Assembly (NCBI GenBank): GCA_001899065.1
Contig: MKUZ01000009.1
Coordinates: forward strand, 124,001-188,000
Reading direction: 5' to 3'
Origin: Devosia sp. 66-22
GTDB taxonomy: Bacteria; Pseudomonadota; Alphaproteobacteria; Rhizobiales; Devosiaceae
Length of the DNA stretch: 64,000 bases
Shown here in pieces: positions 9,454 through 21,618 of this stretch. The notes below the pieces were generated by a model, which was not told the origin of the DNA, did no database searches, and was given only the letters and a program-made list of their open reading frames with translations. The first letter of the stretch is position 1. Each line of letters begins with the position of its first letter. The translations under genes and the position numbers were made by a program.

Positions 9454-10290
9454 TTACCTCGGGCTGATGATGGTGCCGGCGCTCACATCGATCTGCAGGC
9501 CGTCAAAGGCCGGCCGGACGTTCGGCGGCGTGATGGCGTCGGTCTGGGCGTAGTCGAGATCGATGTGAAGATTGGTGAGCACGGCCTGGCGCGGCGCATA
9601 GCGCTCGACGTGCTGGAGGGCCTCGCTGAGGCTCAGATGGCTCGGATGCGGCGCCGGGCGCAGCGCATCGAGCACCCAGACGTCGAGGCCCGACACGGCG
9701 GCGTCGGAGACCGCCGGGATGCCGCTCAGGTCGCAGGAATAGGCGAAGCTTCCGACCCGGAATCCGAGTGAGAAGATGTCGCCATGGTCCTGTCTGAACG
9801 GCAGAATCTCGATGTCGCCGCCGGGCCCGCTGACCACCAGGGGCTGGCCCGCCGCGATCAGGTTCTGGTTGAGGATGGGCGGATAGCCGCTGCCGGGCGG
9901 CGCGGTGAAGCAGTACGAAAAGCTCGGCACGATGCGCTGCGCGGCTTCGTGGCTGAAATAGACGTCGACGCGCCTGCGGTTGTTGAGCGCCAGCACGCGC
10001 AGATCGTCGATGCCATGCGTGTGGTCGGCGTGCTCGTGCGTGTAGAGCACGGCCTCGACGCGATCGACTTCATGGGCCAGGAGCTGCTCACGCAGGTCGC
10101 AGCCGGTGTCGACGACGATGCGCGTCGGCGGGCTGTCGCCGGTCCGCCCCTCGATCAGCAGCGAGCAGCGGCTGCGGCGGTTTTTGGGTTCGGCCGGATC
10201 GCAGACGCCCCAATTGCCGCCGATACGCGGCACGCCGCCCGATGAGCCGCAGCCCATGATCGTGGCGACGATCTGCGTGGCGGCGGCCAT
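9454..10290 (-). CDS. MBL-fold metallo-hydrolase, PhnP-like
   Basis: A 278-residue metallo-beta-lactamase-fold enzyme. It opens with the PhnP/cyclic-phosphodiesterase-type start (IMGCGSSGGVPRIGG) and an N-terminal stretch containing Cys residues. It carries the di-metal motif YTHEHADHTHGIDDLR (HxHxDH) and later ligands in FRQDHGDIFSLGFRVG and VLTNLHIDLDYAQT. The family includes phosphoribosyl cyclic phosphodiesterases and related phosphodiesterases. No phn genes are nearby, so the substrate is unknown. Its start overlaps the tatD stop by one base (TGATG). Such an MBL gene directly after tatD is a recurrent arrangement in alphaproteobacteria. Confidence 0.88.
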   Translation of the reverse strand: MAAATQIVATIMGCGSSGGVPRIGGNWGVCDPAEPKNRRSRCSLLIEGRTGDSPPTRIVVDTGCDLREQLLAHEVDRVEAVLYTHEHADHTHGIDDLRVLALNNRRRVDVYFSHEAAQRIVPSFSYCFTAPPGSGYPPILNQNLIAAGQPLVVSGPGGDIEILPFRQDHGDIFSLGFRVGSFAYSCDLSGIPAVSDAAVSGLDVWVLDALRPAPHPSHLSLSEALQHVERYAPRQAVLTNLHIDLDYAQTDAITPPNVRPAFDGLQIDVSAGTIISPR

Positions 10291-11066
10291 CAGCGCTTCG
10301 CCTTGCTGAACAGCCGGAAGAAATTGTCGGTCGTCGTGTCGCCGATTTCGGCCAGCGAGACACCGCGCAGCTCGGCGAGCTTTTCGGCCGTGTGCCGGAC
10401 GTAGCCCGGCTCGTTCGGCTTGCCGCGATATGGGATCGGCGCGAGGTATGGCGCGTCGGTTTCGACCAGGATGCGGTCGGCGGGCGCCATCGTCGCCGCT
10501 TGCTGGATGGTCGCGGCATTCTTGAAGGTCAGGATGCCCGAGAACGAGATGTAGCCGCCCAGCGCCAGGCCGCGGCGGGCGAGTTCGAGGCCCGACGAAA
10601 AGCAGTGCAGCACGAACGGGAAGGCGCCCCCCTGCCCCGTTTCGTCCTCGAGGATCGCGGCGATATCGTCGTCGGCTTCGCGGGCATGGATGACGAGGGG
10701 CAGGCCGGTCTCGCGCGCCGCCGCGATGTGGAGGCGGAAGCCCAGGGTCTGTGCCGGGTAGTCGCCCGGATAGTGGTAGTCGAGGCCGGCCTCGCCGATG
10801 GCGACGCAGCGCGGATGCCCGGCGAGGCGCACCAGGTCGGCGGTCGTTACCTCTGGCTCCTCATGCGCATTGTGCGGGTGCGTACCGACACTGCACCAGA
10901 TCTCGGGGTTCTCGTCGGCGATCGCCGCGACCTCGCCGAAGCGCCTGACGCGGGTCGAGATGGTGACCATGCGCTCGACGCCATTGGCCTTCGCCCGCGC
11001 AATGACCCCGGCGCGATCCGCCGCGAGCTCGGGGAAGTCGAGATGGCAATGGGAGTCGACGATCAC
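10290..11066 (-). CDS. tatD: TatD family metal-dependent hydrolase (DNase)
   Basis: TatD-family enzymes are TIM-barrel metal-dependent nucleases with 3'-5' exonuclease or AP-endonuclease activity in DNA repair. The GTG at 11066, two bases after the metG stop, gives 258 residues starting VIVDSHCHLDF, the canonical N-terminal metal site. Other landmarks are CVAIGEAGLDYHY, LVIHAREADDD, FVLHCFSSG and the closing ETDAPYLAPIPYRGKPNEP. A longer in-frame start at 11372 lies inside metG and is rejected. The gene is translationally linked to metG upstream and to the MBL gene downstream, matching the conserved holB-metG-tatD order. Confidence 0.94.
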   Translation of the reverse strand: MIVDSHCHLDFPELAADRAGVIARAKANGVERMVTISTRVRRFGEVAAIADENPEIWCSVGTHPHNAHEEPEVTTADLVRLAGHPRCVAIGEAGLDYHYPGDYPAQTLGFRLHIAAARETGLPLVIHAREADDDIAAILEDETGQGGAFPFVLHCFSSGLELARRGLALGGYISFSGILTFKNAATIQQAATMAPADRILVETDAPYLAPIPYRGKPNEPGYVRHTAEKLAELRGVSLAEIGDTTTDNFFRLFSKAKR

Positions 11067-11067
11067 G

Positions 11068-12624
11068 TCAGCCGGCCTTGGCCTGCTCGAACTTCCTGAA
11101 CACCGGCTCGGGCGGTGGCAGTTGCGTCTGCGGCGCGATGAAGAGGTCCGGGTCGAGGGCGTGTTCGAGCTGCCGCTGGTCCGCCGGCACGGCGAGGAGG
11201 TCGAGCATCTTGTCGGCCGCGGTCGGCACGAAGGGCTGCGCGGCGATGGCGGCGCGGCGCACGATGTCGGCCGTGGTGGCGAGGATCGCCCCCATGCGCG
11301 CCATGTCGTCCTTCTTCCCCCACGGCGCCTGTTCGGCGAAATAGAGGTTGGCGGCGCTGAGCGCGGCGACAAGCTCGGCCGCCGCCTCGTGCAACTGCTC
11401 GGTGGCCATGGCGACCGTCATGCGCTCGATGGCGAGGATGGTCTCGGCGATCACCTTGTTGTCCTCGCCCGAACCGAGCTGGCGCGGCGGCATCTGGCCG
11501 CCAAAGTTCTTGGCGATCATCGACAGCGAGCGCTGCGCCAGGTTGCCGAAATTGTTGGCGAGGTCGGCATTGCTGCGGTTGACGAACTTCTCGCGACCCC
11601 AGTCGCCGTCCTGCCCCCACGAGATTTCGCGCAGGAAGTAGTAGCGGACGGGATCGGCGCCGAACTCGTCGACGACGGCGAAGGGATCGACGACGTTGCC
11701 GAGCGACTTCGACATCTTCTTGCCCTCGGACGTCAGGAAGCCGTGCGCGAAGACGCGCTTCTGCACCGGCAGGCCCGCGCTCATCAGGAACGCCGGCCAA
11801 TAGACGGTGTGGAAGCGGATGATGTCCTTGCCGATGACGTGCAGGTCGGCCGGCCAGAACGTCTTGAACTGCTCGCTCTTGTCGTCGGGGAAGCCGACGC
11901 CGGTGATGTAGTTGGTGAGCGCATCGACCCACACATACATCACATGGCCCGGCGCGTTCGGGACCGGGATGCCCCAGTCGAACGTCGTTCTCGAAATCGA
12001 CACGTCCTGCAGGCCGCGCTTGACGAAGGAGATGATCTCGTTGCGCCGTTCGGCAGGCGCGATGAAATCGGGCTGCTCCTCGTAGAGCTTCAGCAACCGG
12101 TCCTGGTAAGCCGAGAGACGGAAGAAATAGCTGTCTTCCTCCACCCATTTCACTTCGGCGCCCGAGGGCGCGAGCTTCTTGCCGCCCTCACCGTCGGTCA
12201 ACTCGTCGGCGTCGAAATAGGCCTCGTCGCGGACCGAGTACCAGCCCTTGTAGGTCGACTGGTAGATGTCGCCATTGTTGGCGGCCGCCATGCGGTTCCA
12301 GATTTCCTGACTCGACCTGAAATGCCGCTCCTCGGTGGTGCGGATGAAGTCGTCATTGGAGATGTCGAGCGCGGCGGCGAGGTCGCGGAAGCGCTGCGAA
12401 TTGCGGTCGGCGAGCTCGCGCGTGCTCAGCCCCTCGCGCTGCGCCGTCTGCACCATCTTGAGGCCGTGTTCGTCGGTGCCGGTGAGGAAGAACACCTCGC
12501 GGCCCTCGAGCCTGCGCCAGCGGGCGATGGCATCGGTGGCGACCATCTCATAGGCGTGCCCGATATGGGGCTCTCCATTGGGATAGGCGATCGCGGTGGT
12601 GACGTAGTAGGCGTTCCGGGTCAT
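11068..12624 (-). CDS. metG: Methionyl-tRNA synthetase
   Basis: MetRS charges initiator and elongator tRNA-Met. ATG 12624 overlaps the holB stop (ATGA) and gives 518 residues, the short alphaproteobacterial form without a C-terminal tRNA-binding extension. The class I signature is AYPNGEPHIGHAYE (HIGH) near residue 15, and the KMSKS loop is GKKMSKSLGNVVDP. The anticodon-binding helical domain occupies the last third. The four-cysteine zinc knuckle is not evident, consistent with the zinc-free MetG2-type enzyme. An in-frame extension to 12753 would run into holB and is Arg-rich, hence excluded. Confidence 0.96.
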   Translation of the reverse strand: MTRNAYYVTTAIAYPNGEPHIGHAYEMVATDAIARWRRLEGREVFFLTGTDEHGLKMVQTAQREGLSTRELADRNSQRFRDLAAALDISNDDFIRTTEERHFRSSQEIWNRMAAANNGDIYQSTYKGWYSVRDEAYFDADELTDGEGGKKLAPSGAEVKWVEEDSYFFRLSAYQDRLLKLYEEQPDFIAPAERRNEIISFVKRGLQDVSISRTTFDWGIPVPNAPGHVMYVWVDALTNYITGVGFPDDKSEQFKTFWPADLHVIGKDIIRFHTVYWPAFLMSAGLPVQKRVFAHGFLTSEGKKMSKSLGNVVDPFAVVDEFGADPVRYYFLREISWGQDGDWGREKFVNRSNADLANNFGNLAQRSLSMIAKNFGGQMPPRQLGSGEDNKVIAETILAIERMTVAMATEQLHEAAAELVAALSAANLYFAEQAPWGKKDDMARMGAILATTADIVRRAAIAAQPFVPTAADKMLDLLAVPADQRQLEHALDPDLFIAPQTQLPPPEPVFRKFEQAKAG

Positions 12625-13637
12625 CGGGCTTCGGCTGGTAGGAGATGGGTCTGGGCGTGCCGCCTGATCGCGTCGAACAGCGAGATCAGCGTCTGCCGGG
12701 CGTCGAGATTGTATTCCTCGGCGTCGGCGAACAGGGCGTTGGCCTTCTCCCATAGCTCACCAGCCGAGGCAAGCCGCGGCCTGGCGCCCGATTGGGCGGC
12801 GTTGCGGGCTTCGCCCGCGATCCAGTCGAGCAGCATCTGCCGGCCGAAGGCATAGGCGGTGCCGTCCTTTTCGGCCGCCAGCACGTCGGCGACGCCAAGA
12901 TAGACCGATGCCGCGCCGCTGCCGGGCGCGCGCAGCCAGCCCTGGAGGGCGTTGAGGCCCTTGTCTTCCCCCATCGCCAACGCCTCGAAGGCGCGGCGCG
13001 GGATGCCGGCGGCGAGCTCGATGGCGGCGTCCGTCGCCTCCGGCACGATGCGGCGGACATCGTCGTCGCCCAGCGGGCGCAGCGCCACGGCGTGGCAGCG
13101 CGACTTGATGGTGGGCAGCAGCCCGCCGGGCCGGTGCGAGACGAGCAGGAACAGCGTCTCCGGCGGCGGCTCCTCGAGAATCTTGAGCAGGGCATTGGCC
13201 GAGGACGGATTGCAGTCGTCGATGGCGTCGACGATGACGATGCGGAAGCCGGCGCGGCCGCGCGTCATCCGGCTTTCCTCGATCAGGCCGCGGACTTCCT
13301 CGACGCGGATGGCGGTATAGAAGCCCTTCCCCGTCTCGCGTGGCGCCTTGCGCAGCACGCGCAGGTTCGGATAGGCGCCCGCCGCCACCTGCGCGGCGAC
13401 ATGGTCCGGGCTCTCGTCGCCGGTGCGGGCGAACACCTGGCGGGCAATGTCGAAGGCGAGCGTCGCCTTGCCGATGCCGCGGGGCCCATGGAGCATGATG
13501 CCACTGGGGAGCCGTGCCGCGTCGAGCGCCGCCATGATGCTGGCGCGCGCCGCCTCGTGGCCCACGACGTGGCCGCGGCGCTCGGGCAATGGCACGCCCT
13601 CGAGCTGGTCGGGCTCGCGAATTTCGTCGTCGCTCAC
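12621..13637 (-). CDS. holB: DNA polymerase III subunit delta'
   Basis: Delta' is the stator of the clamp loader that places beta clamps on DNA. GTG 13637 overlaps the tmk stop (GTGA) and gives 338 residues: MSDDEIREPDQLEGV, then VVGHEAARASIMAAL, a P-loop-like GPRGIGKATLAFDIARQ near residue 50, the Asp-rich IVIVDAIDDCNPSSANALLKILEEPP (Walker B region) and VSHRPGGLLPTIKSRC with the conserved SRC sensor motif. The order tmk-holB-metG-tatD is a standard neighbourhood. A longer start at 13796 would lie within tmk and is rejected. Confidence 0.95.
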   Translation of the reverse strand: MSDDEIREPDQLEGVPLPERRGHVVGHEAARASIMAALDAARLPSGIMLHGPRGIGKATLAFDIARQVFARTGDESPDHVAAQVAAGAYPNLRVLRKAPRETGKGFYTAIRVEEVRGLIEESRMTRGRAGFRIVIVDAIDDCNPSSANALLKILEEPPPETLFLLVSHRPGGLLPTIKSRCHAVALRPLGDDDVRRIVPEATDAAIELAAGIPRRAFEALAMGEDKGLNALQGWLRAPGSGAASVYLGVADVLAAEKDGTAYAFGRQMLLDWIAGEARNAAQSGARPRLASAGELWEKANALFADAEEYNLDARQTLISLFDAIRRHAQTHLLPAEAR

Positions 13638-14320
13638 GCCGTGTGCTCGTACTGCAGCTCGGGGAAGCGGCGGGTCATCACATCCCAGATTTCGTCGGCG
13701 AGGGCGTCTTCCGTCTGGTTGGCCGGAATGATGACGCAGCGGTCGGCATTGTTGCGCGCGATGGCGAGGAAGGCGTCGCGCAGCCGCTTGTGCCACTCAA
13801 GGTCTTCCTTCTCGAAGCGGTCGCCGGTCTCGGCCAGCATCGCCTCGCGCTCGCGCTCGAGCACGCGGCGGAACGCGGTTTCCGGGTCCATGTCGAGCAC
13901 GATGGTGAGATCGGGCTTGTGGCCATTGAGCGCCAGCACTTCGAGGGCATCGATGAGCCGCACATCGACGCCGCCGGTCAGGCCCTGATAGGCGCGGGTC
14001 GAGTCCGAGAATCGATCGGAGATCACCCAGCGGCCGCCGTCGAGATTGGGGGCGATGAGCTGGCTCACATGATCGTAGCGGGCGGCGGCGAACAGCACCG
14101 CTTCGGCACCCGGCCCCCAGGCCTCCGAGCGGCCCTGCAGGATGAAAGCGCGGATCGCTTCGGCCTTGGGCGTGCCGCCCGGCTCGCGGGTGCGCACGGC
14201 CTCGATCGACTGGTCGCCCAGGGCTGCGACGAGGCGCTTGACCTGGGTCGATTTGCCGACGCCCTCCCCGCCCTCGAAGGTGATGAAGCGGCCGTGGCTG
14301 GGCGGCGAGCGGTCGAGCAT
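13634..14320 (-). CDS. tmk: Thymidylate kinase
   Basis: Thymidylate kinase phosphorylates dTMP to dTDP. The 228-residue protein has the P-loop FEGGEGVGKSTQVKRL near residues 14-29, the DRx-type substrate motif VISDRFSDSTRAYQG, and a TREPGGTPKAEAIR segment (the dTMP-binding Arg region). A lid region follows, then a C-terminal helix. It begins within the D,D-carboxypeptidase stop (TGATG) and overlaps holB at its end, so the whole block should be one transcript. Length and motifs are typical. Confidence 0.96.
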   Translation of the reverse strand: MLDRSPPSHGRFITFEGGEGVGKSTQVKRLVAALGDQSIEAVRTREPGGTPKAEAIRAFILQGRSEAWGPGAEAVLFAAARYDHVSQLIAPNLDGGRWVISDRFSDSTRAYQGLTGGVDVRLIDALEVLALNGHKPDLTIVLDMDPETAFRRVLEREREAMLAETGDRFEKEDLEWHKRLRDAFLAIARNNADRCVIIPANQTEDALADEIWDVMTRRFPELQYEHTA

Positions 14321-15471
14321 CAGGGAAGCCAGCCCAGCAGCAGGTGCTTGGCGGCGTCGGCGGATTTGCGGAACAGATCGCCGTCCTCGACCGTGGCGGT
14401 CGCATAGAGCGGCGTCTCCTGCACCAGCACATCGGCGCAGAAGATGTTGAGCTTGCCCACCTGCTGACCCTGCAGCACCGGCGGGCGCAACGGTCCCTTG
14501 TAGGTCACGGTCGCCACCGGACAGTTCTCCGCCCCCTTGGGCAGGAAGAGATCGATCCTGTCCTTGCCCACGAGCCCCACATTGGGTTCCTTGCCGCCAT
14601 AGACGTTGGCATAGGCCACCACCTGGTCCTTTGCATAGACCGGCAGCAGCTCGAAGCCGCGCATACCCCAGGTAATGAGCTTGCGGCCCTCCTCGGTGCG
14701 TTCGCGCATCGTTTCGAGCCCGTGGATCACGGCGATCAAGCGGCGGCCGTCATTGGGTGCCGAGATCACCTCGCCATAGCCCGAGGCCTCGGTATGGCCG
14801 GTCTTGAGGCCGTCCACGCCGATGCCGGTTTCGAGCAGCGAATTGCGGTTGAGCTGGCGGATCTTGTTCCAGGTGAATTCGGGCTCCGCGAAGATGGCGT
14901 AGAATTCGGGGAAGGTCTGGATCAGGTAGCGGGCGAGCGTCGCGAGATCGCGCGCGGTCGAATACTGGTCGGGGTCCGGCAGGCCGGTGGAATTGACGAA
15001 ATGCGAGCTGTTGAGCCCGATCTGCTTGGCGAGCTGGTTGGCGATGCGCGAGAAGGTCTGCTCGGTGCCGCCGATCCCCTCGGCGAGCGCGATCGCGGCG
15101 TCATTGCCCGACTGGATGATCACGGATCTGATGAGATCCTCGACCCTGATCTGCGAGTTGAGCTCGGCGAACATGGTCGAGCCGCCCGAGGCCGCGCCGC
15201 CGGTGCGCCAGGCATTCTCGGAGATGAAGAACTCGTCGTCGAGGGAGAGCTTGCCCTGCTGGATGTAGGTGAACACCACCGCCAGCGTCATCAGCTTGGC
15301 CATGCTGGCCGGCTCGAGCCGCTCGTCGGCATTCTTGTTGAGCAGGATCGTGCCGGACTCGTAGTCCATCAGCACGCCGAACTTGGCCTTGGTTTCAAAT
15401 TCCTGCGCGGAAGCGGGCGCAACGAACGCCGCCAGGCAGGCCAGCAACATGAGTGCCAGAAACCGCATCAT
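14320..15471 (-). CDS. D-alanyl-D-alanine carboxypeptidase (PBP5/6 type)
   Basis: A low-molecular-weight penicillin-binding protein that trims the terminal D-Ala from peptidoglycan pentapeptides in the periplasm. The 383-residue precursor has an N-terminal signal peptide (MMRFLALMLLACLAAFVAPASAQ). The three active-site motifs of the peptidase S11 family are SMAK (SxxK) near residue 57, SGN (IIQSGNDAAIALAEG) and KTG (DGLKTGHTEASGYG). A C-terminal beta-sandwich domain and an amphipathic tail (AAKHLLLGWLP) suggest inner-membrane anchoring as in PBP5. Its stop overlaps the tmk start. It lies 43 bases after rlpA, a common pairing of septal wall enzymes. Confidence 0.95.
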   Translation of the reverse strand: MMRFLALMLLACLAAFVAPASAQEFETKAKFGVLMDYESGTILLNKNADERLEPASMAKLMTLAVVFTYIQQGKLSLDDEFFISENAWRTGGAASGGSTMFAELNSQIRVEDLIRSVIIQSGNDAAIALAEGIGGTEQTFSRIANQLAKQIGLNSSHFVNSTGLPDPDQYSTARDLATLARYLIQTFPEFYAIFAEPEFTWNKIRQLNRNSLLETGIGVDGLKTGHTEASGYGEVISAPNDGRRLIAVIHGLETMRERTEEGRKLITWGMRGFELLPVYAKDQVVAYANVYGGKEPNVGLVGKDRIDLFLPKGAENCPVATVTYKGPLRPPVLQGQQVGKLNIFCADVLVQETPLYATATVEDGDLFRKSADAAKHLLLGWLP

Positions 15472-15514
15472 CCAACCATGTCCCCGCGCCCGGGCGAGGC
15501 GCGTCTAGCGAGTA

Positions 15515-16576
15515 TCAGATAACTGGCTCGGAAAGGCCAAGTTGCCGCGCCAGCGACACCACATCGGCGCGTGCGACACCGGGCTTAAGATGGGTCAATG
15601 TCAATCGTGTGGCCGGATTGCCGCCCAGATCGAGCGTTTCCTCGTCGACGGCGCCCAGCATGGCAAAGGATTCGGCCACGGTGACGGCCCGTACGGGGTC
15701 ATTGAAGATGCCGAGCACGGCGCGAACCTTGAGCGCGTCGGCATCGACCGAGTCCCGCCATTCGGCGAGCGCCGGATCGCTCACCGCCATAGCCTCGGCG
15801 GCGGCGATGGCGCCGTTCACCGACTGGTCCGCTTCGGCATAGCCGAACATATTGATGATGTCGCCGATGAGGCCGCCCGACAGCGGATCGCGCGAGGTCG
15901 GGCCGGAACGCGGCACCGGCGCGTGCGGCGTGTCGGCCATGGCGATCATCGTCGTCTGGCCCTGCTGCTCGATACGGGTCTCGCGGTTGAGCGAGGCCAT
16001 GAGCATCTTGTTGTCGTCGGTGTTGAGCGGCGCCGGGCCGACATAGCGGACCTCGACGCTGGCGCTGCCCTTGGCGCGATAGCCCAGCGCTTCCGCCGCC
16101 TGGTAGCTCAAATCGATGATGCGGCCCGACATGTAGGGCCCGCGGTCGTTGATGCGCACCATCACCGAGCGGCCGTTCTCGAGATTGGTGACGCGCGCAT
16201 AGCTGGGGATCGGCAGCACGGGGCTGGCCGCCGTCAGATAGTAGGCACCGAAGATTTCGCCATTGGCAGTGCGGCGACCGTGGAAGTCCTGACCGTACCA
16301 CGACGCCTTGCCGCGCTCGACATAGCCGGGGCCGGCAACCGGCTGATAGGTCACGTTGCGCACGGTGTAAGGCTTGGTGGGCATCACCCGCCCGCCACCG
16401 CGCGGCGGGTACTTTGTCTTGGTGACGCGCGGCGAGGCTTTGACGCCGAACTCTTTCTCGGTGAAGGCCGAGCGCTTGACGCCCGAGGTGCCGACGGACG
16501 TGCCGCAGGCCGCAAGGACAGGGGCAATCAACAGCATCAGCGCAGCAAGGCGCCAGAAGCGGGCTACAGAACTCAA
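15515..16576 (-). CDS. rlpA: Septal ring lytic transglycosylase RlpA-like lipoprotein
   Basis: RlpA is an outer-membrane lipoprotein that cleaves denuded glycan strands at the septum. The 353-residue protein starts at TTG 16576 with a lipoprotein signal (LMLLIAPVLAACGTS; lipobox LAAC). A central double-psi beta-barrel follows with RGKASWYGQDFHGRRTANGE, ARVTNLENGRSVMVRINDRG and RGPYMSGRIIDLSYQAAEAL, which carry the catalytic Asp/His-type residues of the family. The C-terminal 80 residues look like a weak SPOR-type domain (VRAVTVAESFAMLG ... VVSLARQLG), less clear than in Pseudomonas RlpA. The Dac gene downstream supports a cell-division/peptidoglycan role. Confidence 0.9.
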   Translation of the reverse strand: MSSVARFWRLAALMLLIAPVLAACGTSVGTSGVKRSAFTEKEFGVKASPRVTKTKYPPRGGGRVMPTKPYTVRNVTYQPVAGPGYVERGKASWYGQDFHGRRTANGEIFGAYYLTAASPVLPIPSYARVTNLENGRSVMVRINDRGPYMSGRIIDLSYQAAEALGYRAKGSASVEVRYVGPAPLNTDDNKMLMASLNRETRIEQQGQTTMIAMADTPHAPVPRSGPTSRDPLSGGLIGDIINMFGYAEADQSVNGAIAAAEAMAVSDPALAEWRDSVDADALKVRAVLGIFNDPVRAVTVAESFAMLGAVDEETLDLGGNPATRLTLTHLKPGVARADVVSLARQLGLSEPVI

Positions 16577-16685
16577 TGCGCACCTCGGCCGGAAGTCGCG
16601 GGCATACTAACGCCGCCCGCCTGGTCGGTGCCGCACACTCCCGGATCGTGGTTGCGACCGGGTTAATTTGAGGCGAATTGTGAAG

Positions 16686-17378
16686 TCAGGCTACGGCCCA
16701 CTCCCTGAGCGCCGCGTGCACCGGTTCGGGCTGCTCCAGCAGCGCGAGGTGCCCCGCCCTCGGAACGACGAGGAGCCTGCTGCCGGCGATGGCCTCATGC
16801 ATCTCGCGGGCGGCATCGGGCGGCGTGATCTGGTCGCCCTCCCCGACCACCACCAGCGTCGGAACCTTGATCGAGCCGAGCAGGGGACGTGAGTCCGAAC
16901 GGTGGATGATCGCTTCCTGCTGCTGCTCGTAGATCGCTGGGCCGTTGGCCTCGGCCATGCCGCGATGGAGTGCATACAGGTCGGAACTGCTCGCATTATC
17001 TTCGTGCACGGACTTCGGAAAGGTCAGTTCTATGGCCTCGATGAACCTGCCCTTGTTGGCCAGCGCGACCATGCGGCGGCGGTTGGCGGTCGCCTCTTCG
17101 CTGTCGGGGCGGGCGGTGGTGTCGAGCAGCCCGAGCTTGAGGACCCGCTCGGACGCCTGGCGGAGAATCTCGAAACAGATGTATCCGCCCATTGAAAAGC
17201 CGATCAACGCGAATCTGGGCGGCGCGTCGGCGAGGATCGCTTTGGCGATCGCTTCCATCCGGTCGCCGGCCTGATGGCTGGCGATCGTCACCGGCCCGAA
17301 CGGCCAGAGGGCCTGCGCGACGCCGGCATAGACCCGCGCATCGCAGTTGAGGCCGGGAACGAGAAGGAAAGGAGTCAT
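16686..17378 (-). CDS. Alpha/beta-fold hydrolase
   Basis: A 230-residue cytoplasmic alpha/beta hydrolase starting at ATG 17378 (MTPFLLVPGLNCDARVY). The catalytic triad can be read: nucleophile elbow GFSMGG, acid in VVGEGDQITPPDAA and histidine in RAGHLALLEQPEPV. The N-terminus LLVPGLN is the oxyanion-hole strand. Members include esterases, lipases and MenH/BioH-like enzymes; no neighbour indicates a substrate. An in-frame extension to 17450 is rejected because it would run into the palindromic operator shared with metH and has no start of family quality. The gene is divergent from metH with 143 bases between them. Confidence 0.85.
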   Translation of the reverse strand: MTPFLLVPGLNCDARVYAGVAQALWPFGPVTIASHQAGDRMEAIAKAILADAPPRFALIGFSMGGYICFEILRQASERVLKLGLLDTTARPDSEEATANRRRMVALANKGRFIEAIELTFPKSVHEDNASSSDLYALHRGMAEANGPAIYEQQQEAIIHRSDSRPLLGSIKVPTLVVVGEGDQITPPDAAREMHEAIAGSRLLVVPRAGHLALLEQPEPVHAALREWAVA

Positions 17379-17452
17379 CGGGCACCTTGGAGAAGCGTTT
17401 CCTGCCAAACGGATAGCGCAAAACACCGTTGCTTGCCCGGGCTCTGGCAATC

Positions 17453-17472
17453 ATATAAAGATATCTTTATAT
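17453..17472. promoter_or_regulatory. Perfect 20-bp palindrome upstream of metH (candidate operator)
   Basis: ATATAAAGATATCTTTATAT is an exact palindrome, 49 bases before the metH ATG and 74 bases before the divergent hydrolase. It is A+T-only-core DNA in a G+C-rich genome, which is typical of a dimeric repressor site. Methionine-cycle genes of many proteobacteria are controlled by ArsR-family regulators (SahR/SamR type), and such a site here is the natural inference. No regulator gene is in the window, so the identity of the binder is not proven. Confidence 0.65.
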
Positions 17473-17521
17473 CCCCAGTCCTAGATGATCGGCGCGGCCC
17501 AGTCCGCGAGAGGATTCCCCA

Positions 17522-21252
<3,731 letters not shown>

Positions 21253-21256
<4 letters not shown>

Positions 21257-21618
21257 GCACGCCCTTCGACAGCGCCAGCTCGTCGATCCCGGTGACGGTG
21301 GTGACCAGGACGGCGGCGCTGCCATTCGCCGAGCCCGGCGCGGCGCGCATCCATCTCGAGCCGGCGCTGCATGAGCATGCGCCGGGCAGCGAATGCGTCG
21401 CCTGCGCGGCGCGCGGCGATATCCGCGCGCTGCTGTTCGACCTGCTGCAGCGCTCGCGCGAGCCGGGCAGCAATCCGGTGCTGTCGGTGGTCGTCGATGC
21501 GTCCGAGCTAGTCGACGCCAAGCCTGTTATCGACCGGCTCGAGAAGGGCGTCGTTCCCGCCTTCGGCCTGCGCGACCACACGGTGGCGCGCAGCTTCCAT
21601 CTGAGCCGGGTGATCTAA
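21253..21618 (+). CDS. Small protein resembling part of a CobW/G3E GTPase, coupled to metH
   Basis: GTG 21253 overlaps the metH stop (GTGA), giving 121 residues. The stretch [20 protein letters not shown], followed by [21 protein letters not shown], closely resembles the metal-binding CxCC segment and the following strand/helix of CobW/G3E GTPases, where the pattern is GCxCCxxRGDL then ETSGLADPxPV. Here the cysteine pattern is CVAC. The P-loop, the G3-G4 region and the C-terminal CobW domain are absent, so it cannot bind GTP in the usual way. Its place directly after a B12 enzyme suggests a link to metal or cofactor handling, but this is inference. It could also be a reduced remnant. Confidence 0.7.

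Noticed and set aside
17401-17521. Cobalamin or SAM riboswitch before metH
   Set aside because: The gap is only 143 bases, with no B12-box or SAM-aptamer-like conserved sequence. The obvious signal is the 20-bp DNA palindrome.
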